Source: Xylogone sp. PMI_703
Lineage: Eukaryota > Ascomycota > Leotiomycetes
NCBI GenBank assembly: GCA_021399445.1
Contig: JAJTUQ010000011.1
Location: 1 to 64,000 of the forward strand
DNA: 64,000 bases
Direction of reading: 5' to 3'
Position numbers and translations under genes: made by a program. Below the pieces are notes generated by a model, which was given only the letters and a program-made list of their open reading frames with translations, did no database searches and was not told the origin of the DNA. Position 1 is the first letter of the stretch, and each line of letters opens with the position of its first letter. Below are positions 46,907-60,063 of this stretch, one piece after another.

Positions 46907-49900
46907 CTTATGACCGTGGATTTTCTATTGAAAAATTTCCTTTCCTCCTTTTACCTTATTTCGTTTCGTTAACACACTATTTATCTTGAATTAAACGTTA
47001 GCCTCCATAACAACGATAAACTCAATCCTAACCAATATAACATTGCTCCTCACAAATTATCACTCTAGAGTATTCAAACCTTTAATATAAGTCGATAATG
47101 AAATGTATGGAGTTCAATCAATAACGAAACAGGCACTGGCCTTTATAAACCATAACAAACATGCTCATTTAGTATTAGACACGTTTCTTAAGCTAATCAT
47201 AGTATCAGAGTGCGCACATGATAAGTGTTAATAGTGAGTGTATAGCTTAGTTGTACTAGCATATTAGGGGGCTTTATTTAGAAACAAATAAAAGAGTATA
47301 TAATAAGAAACCTCACAGCTTTTACTATGAGGTATTTGTTATGACTTGTCATATAGTATGTATGGTGTCTCAATATTTTAACGGCCCCTACCATCACTGC
47401 CTAGCTACCTCACTTCGTGTGTCTCAACGTATTTGCCTAGTAGACACAACGGACAGTTATATTGCCGCCTCAGCTCTGCTTTCCTCTCACCTTGCCTTTT
47501 ACACGAATATTATGCCTTTGTTAAAGCACCCTATTGCCTCCCCCGGGACTCACATTCACTATCCCCATCCTCCATGCCGCATCGACTGTTCAGGCTGATC
47601 TTATTTCGTCGTATTTGTAGTAGGGAATTTTGCGCCTAGTGTTATCCCTTTAGCATTAAGCCGCTTAGAAACACTATCATCATAATGCTGTTGCTATCCG
47701 TATTTTCTCCTGTACCGTTTGTACCCAAGGAATTACGGTCTTGGGGCAGATAGCTTCTGATCTTATGTGTGTTAAAAGTGGCATTCTGCGTAAGCAATCC
47801 TCATCGGTATAACGTGGTAGTAGCTAACCCTTGTAGTAAGCACTAACTACTCCCTCGGTGTTGGTTAGCAAATAAGCTACCGCGTTGTCGATGATTTAAT
47901 TATCCACCTCTACCACCTTAGAACCTACATGCAAGGTACGTGATTTACCTTGGATGACTTAATTAAACCGCGTGCTTGACGGTAACATAATTACGATATC
48001 GTAAGGAGTGGGTTTAGAGCTGTCGTGCTGCTCATAGATTCTACGGTTGCGAACATATTTATTTACAGTCCAACGTGGCCATACTCCCATTTCCCGGTAC
48101 TAAGCTATCGAAAAGTAGTGCCTGCGACACCTTTTCCAATGCCGGCAACTTCAACGATCATCTTACTCAGTTTGTTCTCCGGCTCATATTTATACTACAG
48201 AAATCTCACATAGCAAGGTGCTCACTTCAGCTGGTCTTTATAGAGCATTTGAATGGATGGCGGAGCCTCATTCTCATAGAAACAGCTTAGAAATTTAGCC
48301 AAGCCATTCTGCGCCGTTGCGGATACGAAAATTTTGCCGCTTTCCGTTATCCAGCAGTCCTCTGTCCACTCCCATTTATGCGTCTTAACAGGCCCGTGAT
48401 AGCTCAATTTCACATGAGGCAAATGTCAAGCATCTTTGAGCTCAGATTGTACGAACCTTCTCCCGTTCATGTCAACAACTACTGGCTTCTGAACAAAGGC
48501 GGAAAGGTTCTCAATTACTCTCACGACGGGCGAGAGCCTGCTACCTGCAATGAAAGTGCTGTTAACAACTTGAAGATCAAGAATTGTTATAAGAGGTTAG
48601 ACCTATTTGCTTTAGGTTCAACTTATGCCTAATTCTTTGTATGCAGTTTCTTTAGAATTAAGGTCTAGACAAGAGAATCGATACCTGGGTACAATCGACG
48701 GAAATGTTAGTTAATATACTACTCTAGTATGATCTCACGTTCAAGAGGCACCGACGAAGAGAGAATTTATTGTCATATATTGTAAATTGTCAGCACTAGA
48801 GTGTGGATGGTCTCGTTAGTTTGTCATGGTGCAAGATGCCGGGGCTTAGCTTGTCTCTTGGGTTTGAGATTACGGCGGATTGCGTAATACGGACGACAGC
48901 CTGGTTTTATTGCCCTCTCAAAGAGGCGCTAATGCTTAGGATGAGCTATGAGCCCGCAATACGTCTTAGAGGGAAATATACGGCTTGGGTCGAGTATATT
49001 TAAACTAAAGTGTGCGAATAGTGATAATTAAAGCGTGTTCGTGGTTGCGTAAGGCGGATTATCTATTGTAAGATCACCTAGATTGCTCTTAGCGCGAAAA
49101 AGAAAAGTGAATGGTTCTTGACTTTCTATCTAGGAAATTGATAGGAGATTTAGTCGTATGTTTTAGAGAGGGCTGGGTCAGTTTAGATGTACGTTAGTGC
49201 CAAGAAGTCTCGTTGTGGGGAGTGGAGGAAAGTTAGGTGGTGGCGAAGCTGACGCAGTAGAGAACTATGCAGTCGGGTTCCGGCAATATAATAGCGTAGA
49301 TACTATAGCTAGGTTCTATAACGGAATATAAATGGAATCTCTGGTTGCAAAGTTTTCACTTAAGGTGGTGTGGGGGACGACGACTCAATACCTGTACGAT
49401 GGTGTCCCCTACGAACCTGGGATTTCTATTATTCCAGAGCCAAAATTGAGTCTTGACCGCGCAATTACCCCACAATCGCGATCTAGCCACTGTGGCCTTT
49501 TTCACAACCACAATTCGAATTATAGATTCGGTCGGATCAATCACAACAGTATATTGCCTTATTTCGATGGTTTTTACGCTTTTTGCTTGAGCTGGGTCTT
49601 TACTACCAATTCTTACGACGATATGTATACCTGGGATGGGAGTGGACACCACGAAACAGGATTAAGGGCGAAGAAGAGGGTTTTAAAGAAAGCAAACGGG
49701 CTACCACATATAAGGGGGTGACTTTATACTTGATTGACGGATGGAGGCTATAAGGAGAGGAGTGAGAGAGGGAAAGACAACATGACGAGTTTGATATTGT
49801 GTCATTGTGCTTTAATTGTCTGGAAGGAAGGGTTCAAAATTACTATTGATAAATCTGTCTAGAAAGCTTTTGACTCGCGTCGAGCCACCTGGGATTTAGC

Positions 49901-51842
49901 TCTAAAGGATTTTGAATACCTCTTTCAGATAATACACTTCTTCTAGTGTTTTTCCTAAACGGCGGGGAGAAATACTATTGCAAAACCCTTTGGTTACACG
50001 CTTTATGCATGATCTGCTTTCTGGGGTTTACTTTCAAGCATAGAGTTTTTCCCTATGAGGTTTTTGACATCTGTACTATTGATTGAAACATATATAATAC
50101 CTTAGCTTAGCACGTCTCAATACCCCTAGGGAGGTCGGGTTACCATGCCCCTTGGACGAAAATTACTATCAATCAATCAATCACTTAAGGTGGTGTGGGG
50201 GCATGGTGTGCTGTACGAATGCCTGAGATACTTGGGTTGGTGATGTTCGGCGGTAATCCTTGACTACTAGTTGTGAAACATGCATCACATTGGCCAACCA
50301 TATGTGTTGATCTAGCTCTACAGATTTATTTGTTCATTTGAAGCGCATTGCATCCACGATATTGAGCCTCTTTGCACAATACTAAACTGCATGTGACGGC
50401 CGCACTAATGCTAATAATCTGTAGGCCCAAATTAACGCCGCACTGTGTAATATTTAGACTGAAGGCAGATTTAATGAATAATTTAAAGAGGGCAGAAATA
50501 CAAAAGGCTTCAAATATGAAACGGTACCTTGTTAGGGGCACAGATCACTTTAAAGATCCGTATATTAGCTTCTAGAAATGAGTACGCCTCTTGAGTTGTG
50601 GGAGGGCTTCTTCACTATAACTATATCTTTCCCAGTCCATTTAGGGTTTGTTGCATTGTTCGGGTGTGTTTTACGAAATGTCTTGCAAAATCCATGATTC
50701 AAAGCTCAAAGTCCAAAGCTTTAGGAAACTAGCTGTAGAACAGAAGGGGTTTACCAGATGAATTTCTCGATGCAGCGAATGTGAAACTGTTCATTCCTGG
50801 CACTCTTGGGGGGAGGGGCCATGGTTGAAATATAAGGGTAGACCTAAATCCACAACGTCGCTGTGCACACAACACTATATTATAAAATTTAATTAACTAC
50901 TAGCTTGTTTCAACTTAGGGATTCGAAGGGTTCGCCATCGCAAATCCAGAGAAAATACCTTCAATATCGATTAAACTTGTTGTGGTAAATGCACGATATT
51001 CACAAATACTTTGCCGTCTGGGAAAACTAGTTATTTTCGAATATTTACTAGTAAGATCCGAATATATTTCGGATAGATTCTTGTCCAACTTTGTCTTTCA
51101 GAGAAAAGCGGCCCCTTTACTACAGATCATAGTGGTGTAAGCCGGTAAAGTTCGGCTGACTAGAAGCTGGCTTAACGGCCATAGGATAGCTATAAGGTTC
51201 CCCCAGATGTAAAACTAAAGAGTCCTTATCTATGCCTTCGGGATTCCAGCGATCAGTTACATACCATTTGTGATTCCATCTGGAATACGCTGTTATACCA
51301 CGGTTCCTCACTACATGTTTCACGTTGCCATATATTATTAAATACCTAACCTTCCTTCGCTGCGTATGCGTTATGCTCTGACATCTAGCTACCTGTAGGA
51401 TGTGGCGGGTTTGGTCGGCTGGGCGAACTTCGTGCGCGGGCTACAGAAATTGGGGGGCTTGACCGCGTGTACCCTTCTAGAGGCGTAAATCACGAGTATT
51501 CTAGGAGCGAACTCTATAACTTAGGTGGGGGGATAGCTGAGAAACTTGCCATCCGGCCGAAAGAGGTCGTAGGCGAATGGAAAAGGAAGGTAGAATAGAT
51601 GAAATTTAAAGATAGTCTAATCTCTTATTTAATGCTATCTCACAACTAATCCGAAGTATAGGCTAACATGGTGAGTTATACAACCTTTGTTATAATCTTA
51701 TTGGCGGACGGAACAGGGAACCCAACGTGCAGTGTGCATATCAATTGTATTGGTCAACTATTCTATAACACAATTAATTATGCAAGTACTAATATACAAG
51801 GGGAACTGCATTAGCATCTGCTAGTGGCTGTCAGAGTGAAGG
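46907..51842. other. Intergenic, 4.9 kb, no gene supported
   Basis: A 66-codon minus-strand frame at 48222-48422 (HKWEWTEDCWITESGKIFVS) has protein-like composition but no recognised family. A 21-bp word TCACTTAAGGTGGTGTGGGG(G) occurs at about 49357 and 50181 in two weakly similar segments, suggesting an old repeat. A short hairpin (CCTCA..TGAGG) lies near 47.31-47.33 kb. Confidence 0.45.
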
Positions 51843-52221
51843 GGTCAGGATATACTTATGTAATTCGGGATATGGGAACCAGCAACACGTGACTTAAGTG
51901 TCTCATATCGTGCTGTCAGAGGTTATGGCGCAGGGGCTAGGCTACTACGCATATAAATTGTATGGTACTGAGACTCTATTCGCTGCTAGTCTTGGTGATG
52001 TACAGTACATAGGGGGTAAACCCAGAAATCTCTTCACACACCCGTCCGTTAGCTCCGACGGCTGTGATTGGCTAACCCAATTACGTTCGCAACATCTCTG
52101 ACACGTGCTCTTATTGTGGGCTTACCCCACGAGAGTATCGCCTGTATTAGCGATTGATTGAGTCTCTGTTCCATAATAATTGTATGCATGCTTACCTACG
52201 TCTACGCCGTAACCTCTGACA
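51843..52221 (-). mobile_element. Solo-LTR-like element, ~190-bp family, copy D, split by copy C
   Basis: The minus strand starts TGTCAGAGGTTACGGCG at 52221 and runs to about 52104. It is interrupted by copy C and resumes from 51913 to about 51843 (TATATCCTGACC). With copy C and one CGTGC duplicate removed it is about 184 bp and aligns end to end with copy B. No matching target duplication is found at its own outer ends, so it is older or rearranged. Confidence 0.75.
51914..52103 (+). mobile_element. Solo-LTR-like element, ~190-bp family, copy C, nested in copy D
   Basis: Begins TGTCAGAGGTTATGGCG and ends ATCTCTGACA, with exact CGTGC duplications at 51909-51913 and 52104-52108. It lies in the opposite orientation to the copy it interrupts. 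Confidence 0.88.
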
Positions 52222-54645
52222 CAATCTCGTAAGTGTTGTATCGTAAGTGCTGTAGAAGTGTGCCGTATGTCGAATAGACGTGATATGTTGATTTCCAATT
52301 ACAGCTATAGTCAGAAACAATATCTCTTCTGGATCTGAATGGTCTTTTTGTTTCCTCCGCATATTGCCATTTTCTAAAAGATCACACATCGTCTCCTCGC
52401 TCACATTCCTCAAATCTCCCAGAATCTGTGTCGAGTTGGGACGTGAACGTACCCGATATGAAAAGTACCTCCAGAAGGGATGATAACCTGGATGGCGTCA
52501 CTCCCTGTAGTGGCATACCCGATATGCTGGTAGCTATATAGAGCATGGACACCGTCCGCAAAATTATCAGCGGTATCTTCCATGACCATCACAGTGTTCT
52601 GATGCCTTCTGGTCTGGTCTGTTCCATTCGAGATCGGCTCATAAAACTGATAAGCCGGCGGATCTTCAGCAGGCATCGAGGCACGCTTGTTAACGGATTT
52701 GCAGGGCTGATCCGCCGTCGATTTTAAGAGTTAAGTTGGTGTTGAGAATCTTGGTGCACTCTAACACATACCCATTACGTTTTTTTCCTCATATAAATCC
52801 TTAGCTGCAAAATCAAATCAAATTCCTAAATAACTATTTAACAAACCACTAAAACGAAAGAAATACCTTCGCAGAGAGATAAAGCTTCTTAAAGGATAAG
52901 AATAAATTAATCTCAGTGATATAATATTGTCGAATGAGAGTTCGTGGGCCTGCTATTTTTTTCGGCGAGGAAGGCGCCTTGATTATACGACGGATAGCGA
53001 CAATACGGGGGCTTGTACTCGCTGTTGGGGGGGCTCATGAAGGGCTGGGGTCGTATGGTATTACGTTAGATGGTAATCTAGACAGAGTAGACTCTACCTC
53101 TAGGTAAATAATCGGACTCACCGTTGGTTTCTTCTAGCCTCTGTCCGCATCGTCTACGCGTAAATTATTTCGCCTTATACTCGGTTATGTATTCGCTTCT
53201 AGATAAATGAAATGGACACACTAGACTGCATTGGGGACGACAATGCTCTCACTATTTATTTCGGCTTCCCTCGCACGGCGAGAATATGAGCGGGCTCTAG
53301 GCTTCATTGATCCCGAAATCCATACAGTTTACTATAGTATGCACGAGACGAAGCACAAGAAGCTTCGCGGCAACCAAATCTGATTCCAATTTATGGGAAA
53401 TACATGTAAAAGAAAACGTAAGTATTGCCCCCTACGCACATAAGGGATCTTTTACACTTTATTATCGAACACATAAATGTCTTTCAAGCGTAGCCCATCC
53501 AAACGACATGCAATTCCAACTACCGTATGTCTCGTCACTCCAGTTCCGCGCGAATATCGGGTAGGGGTTTAAAAGTTAATATAACCGTACATTGTAAACT
53601 TGGTAGTTGGCATGAGGGCTAACACTGCTACTTTGCTTCTTCCAAACGATAGGTTCTACTAATTGCATGCGTTATGGTGGTAGTATATATTCTAATGTAT
53701 ACTGCATGAGACGCTTCTCGTTACATATCCACATCTTTTGCCAGCTCAACCTGTGTCAACTCACGCAGTGACGCACACATTACTTTAGGTATAAAAAGTA
53801 GGGTGTTATACGATCAGAGAGGTCCTTGGCCTGAGGTTTTGGCTGTCAATATGTATGGGCTTTGAAATGGAAGAGGCATTTGAATGGAATGGATTTGTAT
53901 ATCTATCCATCCATCTATCTACACATATATGCAAGTATTTATTTATGTATGTGTATGTGTGATATTATGCTATTTTCGAATCTTAGGTAGGTACCATACT
54001 ATAGGGTTAAGATTTCGCCTCGCAAGATAAAGCTAGGATCAACAAGTAGAGATTAGCCTAGCATAAGTTTATCGATATTTTACCCGATGAGTTGCGGATG
54101 AGAACTTCACTCTTCGAAATGTTTATGCTCTCTAACCCATAGGGCGACAAATTATCTTACTACTGGGTTTTACAAAGATAGCGATATCTCATTATCGTTT
54201 TCGGCTCCGACATGCTAGATTAGCCTACCGGACGGAATATATATCGTAAGAACTTAAGTTTAGTAATTCTTAAACAGTACATCATTGTGTCTCGTGGGCG
54301 CTGACAAGAGGTTGCTTCTGCACGAGCCTGGGTGTAATCGACCGTACACCTGACTAACACATTGACTGAGAGCTTCGGCGAACCAGCTTCAACAATGGAG
54401 AAAATGTGTAGGAAAGAGACAGACACCGATCGAATACATAGTTATTATAAAATAACTGAACTGACTTATCAAATTTACTACTAAGCTATATAGTGAGAAA
54501 ATACGATCATACGCTGCTCTAGCAGCCATCTATGAATTGATCTAGACTACAGAAAGATTAAGTTTCACAGAGATATCTTGTCTAAATTAGTTGAATAACG
54601 TGTCGTCCGTTTATGGTTGTAACAAGGACCATAGCCTCAGAATCA
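52222..54645. other. Intergenic, 2.4 kb; weak minus-strand frames
   Basis: A minus-strand ATG frame at 52410-52676 (MPAEDPPAYQFYEPISNGTD) overlaps the start of a second frame (52192-52413; SEETMCDLLENGNMRRKQKD). Together they could be a two-exon gene, but no in-phase GT-AG intron was found and no family is recognised. TATC/TATG microsatellite-like DNA lies at 53.90-53.96 kb. Confidence 0.4.
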
Positions 54646-55554
54646 TCAACGTCTAGAAGACGGTTCTACAGCATCGCACGCGTCCCTAACAGGATCATAG
54701 TATTTGCCGGGATCTCTCTTACTAACGGCCCATTCATTATCCGTTGAATGTCTTGGCTTGGTATTTATACTGTTAGAAGTATGTCTCAGTTTCAGTGAGA
54801 CTGGTATTTGGCCGTTGGGATATTTTGACAAAATATCATTATACATTTGTCTAATATTCTGGTCCGGGTTCCCAACTTCTTCGGGTTTGGCTTTCTGAGA
54901 AATATAGTATATGTAACCACGTTGATCTGTATCAAAGACTTCGCTAAAATTTCTTTGCAGGTTATCACATATCTTCATATTTCGGCTTACAGTCTGAAAC
55001 ATCATATGCTGCAAAACCGGAGACACAAGTCCTATTTGCTCCACCAATTCGCCAACGAGGGGTGGATAGCCCCTTGTGACGCATTCTCCTACCAATTGTG
55101 TCCAATGTGAGACCATTTTTGCCAAAAATGATCCCACATTCGCTGCCACTTGACGATAGAGCCTAGGTGCTCGGGGATCAGACAATGAAACCGGTCTGGT
55201 CGAAAACCATTCCACGTCGATATCTTTATTAGATCCTAACCAATGGCCTAGAATGTCCATAGGAGGAGCTATATAACAATCTTCGCCGGGACCTAAGATT
55301 TTCCGAACCTGACTTTTTCGGTCCGTGCTCCAAAGACAATATAACTGATGTAAAGCGAGACAAAATACATCCTTAACCTGACACGCCTTGTTTAACAATC
55401 GAATCCGGGGTTCAAGGTCTGCATTTGGGCCGACCTGACCTGCTTGAGCTATATCCTTGTGGAACGAACTTATCAATGAATCCAATATCTTAGCTGCTGT
55501 AAGATTCCTATAGAACGCTAGTTGATGCTCTGAAGCCATTGTATTACAGTCCAT
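54646..55554 (-). CDS. Conserved fungal protein of unknown function, 302 aa
   Basis: Single uninterrupted frame; starts MDCNTMASEHQLAFYRNLTA, and the second ATG (MASEHQ) is also possible. It contains FYRNLTAAKILDSLISSFHK, VKDVFCLALHQLYCLWSTDR, GYPPLVGELVEQIGLVSPVL and FQTVSRNMKICDNLQRNFSE. From memory these align with a helical domain found N-terminal in some fungal MIZ/SP-RING-type proteins (FHNLTWAKL..., DF.F.ALHQVFC.W..D, GYPLLMSEL..T..LYSPIL). No RING or zinc-binding cysteines are present here, so if the relation holds this is the isolated helical domain. The C-terminus is polar and disordered. No TM or signal peptide. Family assignment is tentative; the coding status looks good. Confidence 0.7.
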   Translation of the reverse strand: MDCNTMASEHQLAFYRNLTAAKILDSLISSFHKDIAQAGQVGPNADLEPRIRLLNKACQVKDVFCLALHQLYCLWSTDRKSQVRKILGPGEDCYIAPPMDILGHWLGSNKDIDVEWFSTRPVSLSDPRAPRLYRQVAANVGSFLAKMVSHWTQLVGECVTRGYPPLVGELVEQIGLVSPVLQHMMFQTVSRNMKICDNLQRNFSEVFDTDQRGYIYYISQKAKPEEVGNPDQNIRQMYNDILSKYPNGQIPVSLKLRHTSNSINTKPRHSTDNEWAVSKRDPGKYYDPVRDACDAVEPSSRR

Positions 55555-57822
55555 GAAGAGTAGCGGACAATACAGAAGAGTAGAACAATTTAAAGAAACG
55601 TGGCTCTACTAAAATCCGGCTCTTGACTATTTGATCTTGCAGATTTCAAAAACAGTAGCAAATAATGGCTGCAGAATGCAGTTATATACCCTGCCTCTGT
55701 CTTAAAAATATCTCTGTACCCCTGGCGGATAGAGATAACCGTAGTATCAAAATTAGAGAATCTTAATGGGTACCTAGAAAGTTAGAATATGATAAGAGGG
55801 TGACAGAATCCAACGGTCAGTGGATTTATACGAAGCCCCGGACTTTTGGTATCATGTAGTACGGGTGGAACTTTAAATCAGAAAAATCATGGAGATTCTT
55901 AGATGTCACAAATGGTAATAGCCAGGCAAGTCAACAGGTATAAAATATGATTCAGTAACCAACACTGAATGATATTTTATTTACCAGACAATCCTAGGGA
56001 GAAGTTAGATACTATGACAGCTCGGATGTTTAAACGTTACGCTATCTCTGACCTGACTTGGCCATCTGTAAAATTATTAATCGATCAAGTTTAAGACAAC
56101 TTGACCGTTACTGTACTGTATGTAATTATAGTAATAATATCCCCTAGTGGTGTAACATTGAATCACAGTACTGTAATCCTTAAATAAGATAAGCCATAAA
56201 TGCTTCGCATTTTTATGTAGAATAATAACTATTCTAAGAAAATCTGCGATATGACTAATTAAACTTATTCACTCAATCTTGTAGCTTACGGTTCCTTAAT
56301 GCATCTTTGAGCTGCATGCGGTTTCCACGACTTTAGATATTGCAACTATTCTTCTCTTCTTACCTATCATACATGTCATTGGTCTTGATCACCTTATTGC
56401 TTTTCCTTACAACCTCCGCCTAAAGTTATACAAGTAGCTATATCACTCTCGCCTTACTCGTCCTCGGTGAAGCCGTTAATGTTATTGAAGGCTACCCAAT
56501 CTCTTTGTACTTGGTTCCTCTTCTTACCATCCTAGTTTGTCATATCCCTATTTACGTCGTCGTCCCGCTTCTCGAAATCTGATGAAGCTTCTCTACAATG
56601 ATCATGCTAAGAATAACGGCAGAACGGCTAAAGCAATCTAGAGTCTTCTCGTTTGTACTAGCGCTAAGAAATAGTTCTTAGGTTTTGCCTATACTTGTTA
56701 TATATATCCAGCTCGTAGTCTTATTGGTTAAGTAGCCAGGTTGGTCTATGGACCGAAAGATATATTAAACTTAGCTTTAACTCTAGGATTCAAAAATCCA
56801 TTCAACTAGTAATTCTATAGTTTTAGTATAATTCACTACCAGATAATATTTTAGCGTTATACGTATCGTTATAATGTATATGGTAATGATTATAAGCCTA
56901 AAATACGGGAATTAATTTTAAATCTCTTCAGATCTATTAGAATTCGCGATAAATCCAGCTGTATACTTTTCTTTCCTTTTCCAATTCCAAGCCTCTATAT
57001 GCGGTCTGCAGGAGAACCTTAGTTATATGCCACAGTATTTGTGTGTATGGGTACAGGATGGTTGCGGTGATGTGGCAAGATCATTACTTCCAAATATCAC
57101 AATAATACCTGATATAATTTGAAAAGCACCCACCCATACATTAAATCTTCGAAAATGGAAAGTGACGCATCACCTAGGCTATAAATGTTAGATATAGCGG
57201 CTAGACGGGATCAAGTAGAATCAGGATTCTTATTTGCCGGCAACCCGGCTATTTACAGCAGTATCCTTCCCCTAGCTATAATACCTATGCTAGCCGTGGA
57301 AGTACTGGCGTCGCTGGCTATGTACAGATAAACCTTCTGAAACCCCTTTGTGTCCTCTCACTGCCCACTGCTGCCAGATTAAACTATTCATCTTTCGTCT
57401 CTTCCAAACACTCAGCGGATATTGGAATCTAATATACCCCGGAGAGACACTATTCACACGTGCAAAGCCGACCAATTCTACGGCTTTAGAAGCATTACAA
57501 CTCGTTTGCAGGTGAAGAATTATCAATAGTCAGTCGATCGTTTATGCGGCCCTTTTTCTACCCGTTTCCTACGATACTAGTACTTTATTATCATTGTGTC
57601 CAATTAATAATCCGCTCATATTGTATATTTGCTCAACACCTATACATAGCGGTGTCTCTTGAAGTCCCCGCCACGTACCAAGTCAATGGTTTGGGTGTTA
57701 TGTGGTGGAGCCCGTTGAATCCTTCCCGGCATGTGAGAGTGGTGGCGGGATATGCTCTAAGGTCCGCCCGGAAGTAAGCAGTTTGTGGGGCCGTAGACTG
57801 TAGCTAGAAAACGGTAGACGAA
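55555..57822. other. Intergenic, 2.3 kb, AT-rich
   Basis: No gene supported. The stretch from ~56.3 to 56.9 kb is pyrimidine-rich on the plus strand, with many near-open frames but no family match; it may be a degraded element. Confidence 0.45.
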
Positions 57823-58598
57823 TTAGAAAGAAGGGTCCAGTAGAATAGGAGGAAGTAATGTTTGCTCATGGTACCTTCTACGGCCACTACTGCGTATATA
57901 CCGAAATGTGTGCAGGTTTTCTGCATAGCATATTGTCACATATATGGTGGGAGGTGACCCCTGCCACGCCATCTTGTTAACTTCTCGATTATTCTTATGG
58001 TGAATTGCTCGTATATGTGGAACACAATTTGATAACTGATTCCACTGGAATAGAAGACGTAGTGTACTTACTAGGCTTTTTAGTCTTGCGTTATCCCCTT
58101 TCCTTCTGTTCCTTTCATTCTTTTGTCGCTGCGGCGCCAAAAACGAAAACGTGCCCAATGCCTCTAAAAGGAGCAAGAGATCCCCAAGTATAATATCTAC
58201 CTCAAATTGATCATCATCATAATCGCCATCATATATGCCATAGCGAATAGTCTCTAAAGCGAGCAGCAAGGCAATTAAGGGGATGAGAAGTCCAACGTTC
58301 ATGGGTGGGGCTTGACAGAGAAATAAATGAACCGCAGAGGTTAAGAATGGAAAATGCTTGCAATACCGGCACTCACGTAGCATAAATAATCGTGCTGAAA
58401 GAGACTGGATACAAGGTTATGGACACCTATTCGTTGTAAAATGGATAGAGACAGTGCAACGAGACGCAAGGTAGGTCTGCAATTTTTTCTTGCGTTTCTT
58501 GTCTGATTGGCGAGTATAGCCACTGAATCTAACCTTTTAGTTACGCGCGAGGAAAGAAGTGGTTCGGTGTAGCTCGGTTTGTCTGGCACGTTGGCCAA
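57823..58598 (-). CDS. Putative membrane protein, two or more exons, structure uncertain
   Basis: Exon 1 starts at ATG 58598 (MANVPDKPSYTEPLLSSRVT) and reaches a perfect GTGAGT donor after DYLCY (58377). The second frame carries a strong hydrophobic stretch (MNVGLLIPLIALLLALE), an acidic cluster (DGDYDDDQFEVD) and a second hydrophobic stretch (IILGDLLLLLEALGTF). The nearest acceptor (CTGTCAAG) does not keep phase with the GTGAGT donor. Either a weaker donor two codons on (GTGCCG) or an acceptor inside the TM region (TTTAGAG) would. The 3' end may also be spliced, since a GTAAGT lies after LKSL. No family recognised; the hydrophobic pattern plus a good donor are the support. Confidence 0.4.
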
Positions 58599-60063
58599 CG
58601 AGATCTAGAATAGTCTAGGCAAAGCCAGCTTATAGACGCAACTGGTCCACAAACAATGTATGGGAAGACTCACCGAACCTGTTACCCCAGCTCTGGCATA
58701 CTGTTGAAAGGGTTCGGGCTTCACCGCCTCGACTAGTAATTCGAATTCCCTAAATCTGGGAGGTCGTAACCTCGAGCAGTCTTCGAGCGGTATTAATTGA
58801 CAAAGGATTGGGGAGAAGAATAGGCTGCAGAAGAAACCACGGTACAGATTCGAGATACTTTACAGCATGATCAAACCTAATTTCACACATGGTCACATGT
58901 AACCTATGTCTACTCGAATCCTGCTGATAATGGCTAGTACGTGTGTGCTGGCACTTTCTTACGTATAAACAGGCTCGAGAGATAGGTTTCCCAAGTTATG
59001 GAAAATAGTAGCACCGGTAATCGATAGCGCATCAATCGCTTAAGAATAGCACGTAAGAGTTCTCTAACATGGGACCTTCGTTGTAATTAACTAGAAGTAG
59101 AGCCAGTCGGTGCTGCATTCATTCTGGTCATTATAAAATATTCTTCGAAGGTGACTGATGAATGCATATGAGTAGAAGTATGTCAAAGCGGTGAAAAGCC
59201 GAGAGCCGTGCATCCACTTGTAAATTATATAACTCGAAATGGGAGGGATATGGCTATATGATTTAGGCTAGACCAATAATAAGTATATCTTATGCTAATT
59301 ACCTTAGTATATTACAAAGGTATAAAGGCACAATCCTTGGATGTATACCGGAGCCGCGGTCTCGCTATGTGTGTTAGATCTAGCTAAGTGCGACGGAGTT
59401 ACCACTGGCATACGGAGTAGCATAGTTATAATTTCCAAATCTCAGGAGTAACATCTAAAATACAATGAAATTTTATAATTTCGGCGAACTATCGCGAAGG
59501 GAATCATCTTAGGAGTGGGTTGAGATTATATTTCTAGGAACTTGCACCCGTATTGTCACATCCTGATAGTACCTAGAGCACACATGACGCTAGTTATAGC
59601 AAGATATTCATTTTTTGATAGAAAAACCCTCCATAATGCATTATGATTCTTGTCTGACACATACTGATAATCCGCGTAGAAGCCACGAGAATGATCCTTG
59701 ACCTCCTATTGATATGCTCTCTTGTTGCTCATTGCAGGGTTAACGATCTCAGTTTGCCTTGTAATGTCCGACGAGTCAGGTCTCCCGGCTTGAGAAATGC
59801 TACTGTTTATAGATAGAATTCCTGCTCAAACTATGAGCCTCTGGCAAATTCAGAGCATTAATGGCTATCACGCACTAAAGGACCGTCCATCAAATGCAAT
59901 ATACGGATGAACTAATTAAGATCATAAATGTTCCGATCCATATATATTGGGTATATTCAAATGCACCTCCATGCATCGACCGCGATGTAGTTGTGAGTAA
60001 ATTCAAAATTATTATCTTCACAAAATAAGGGGTCTAGAATGATATCTCTTTGTATTGGGGTTT
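58599..60063. other. Intergenic, nothing recognised
   Basis: Only short frames; no repeats or RNA genes recognised. Confidence 0.5.
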
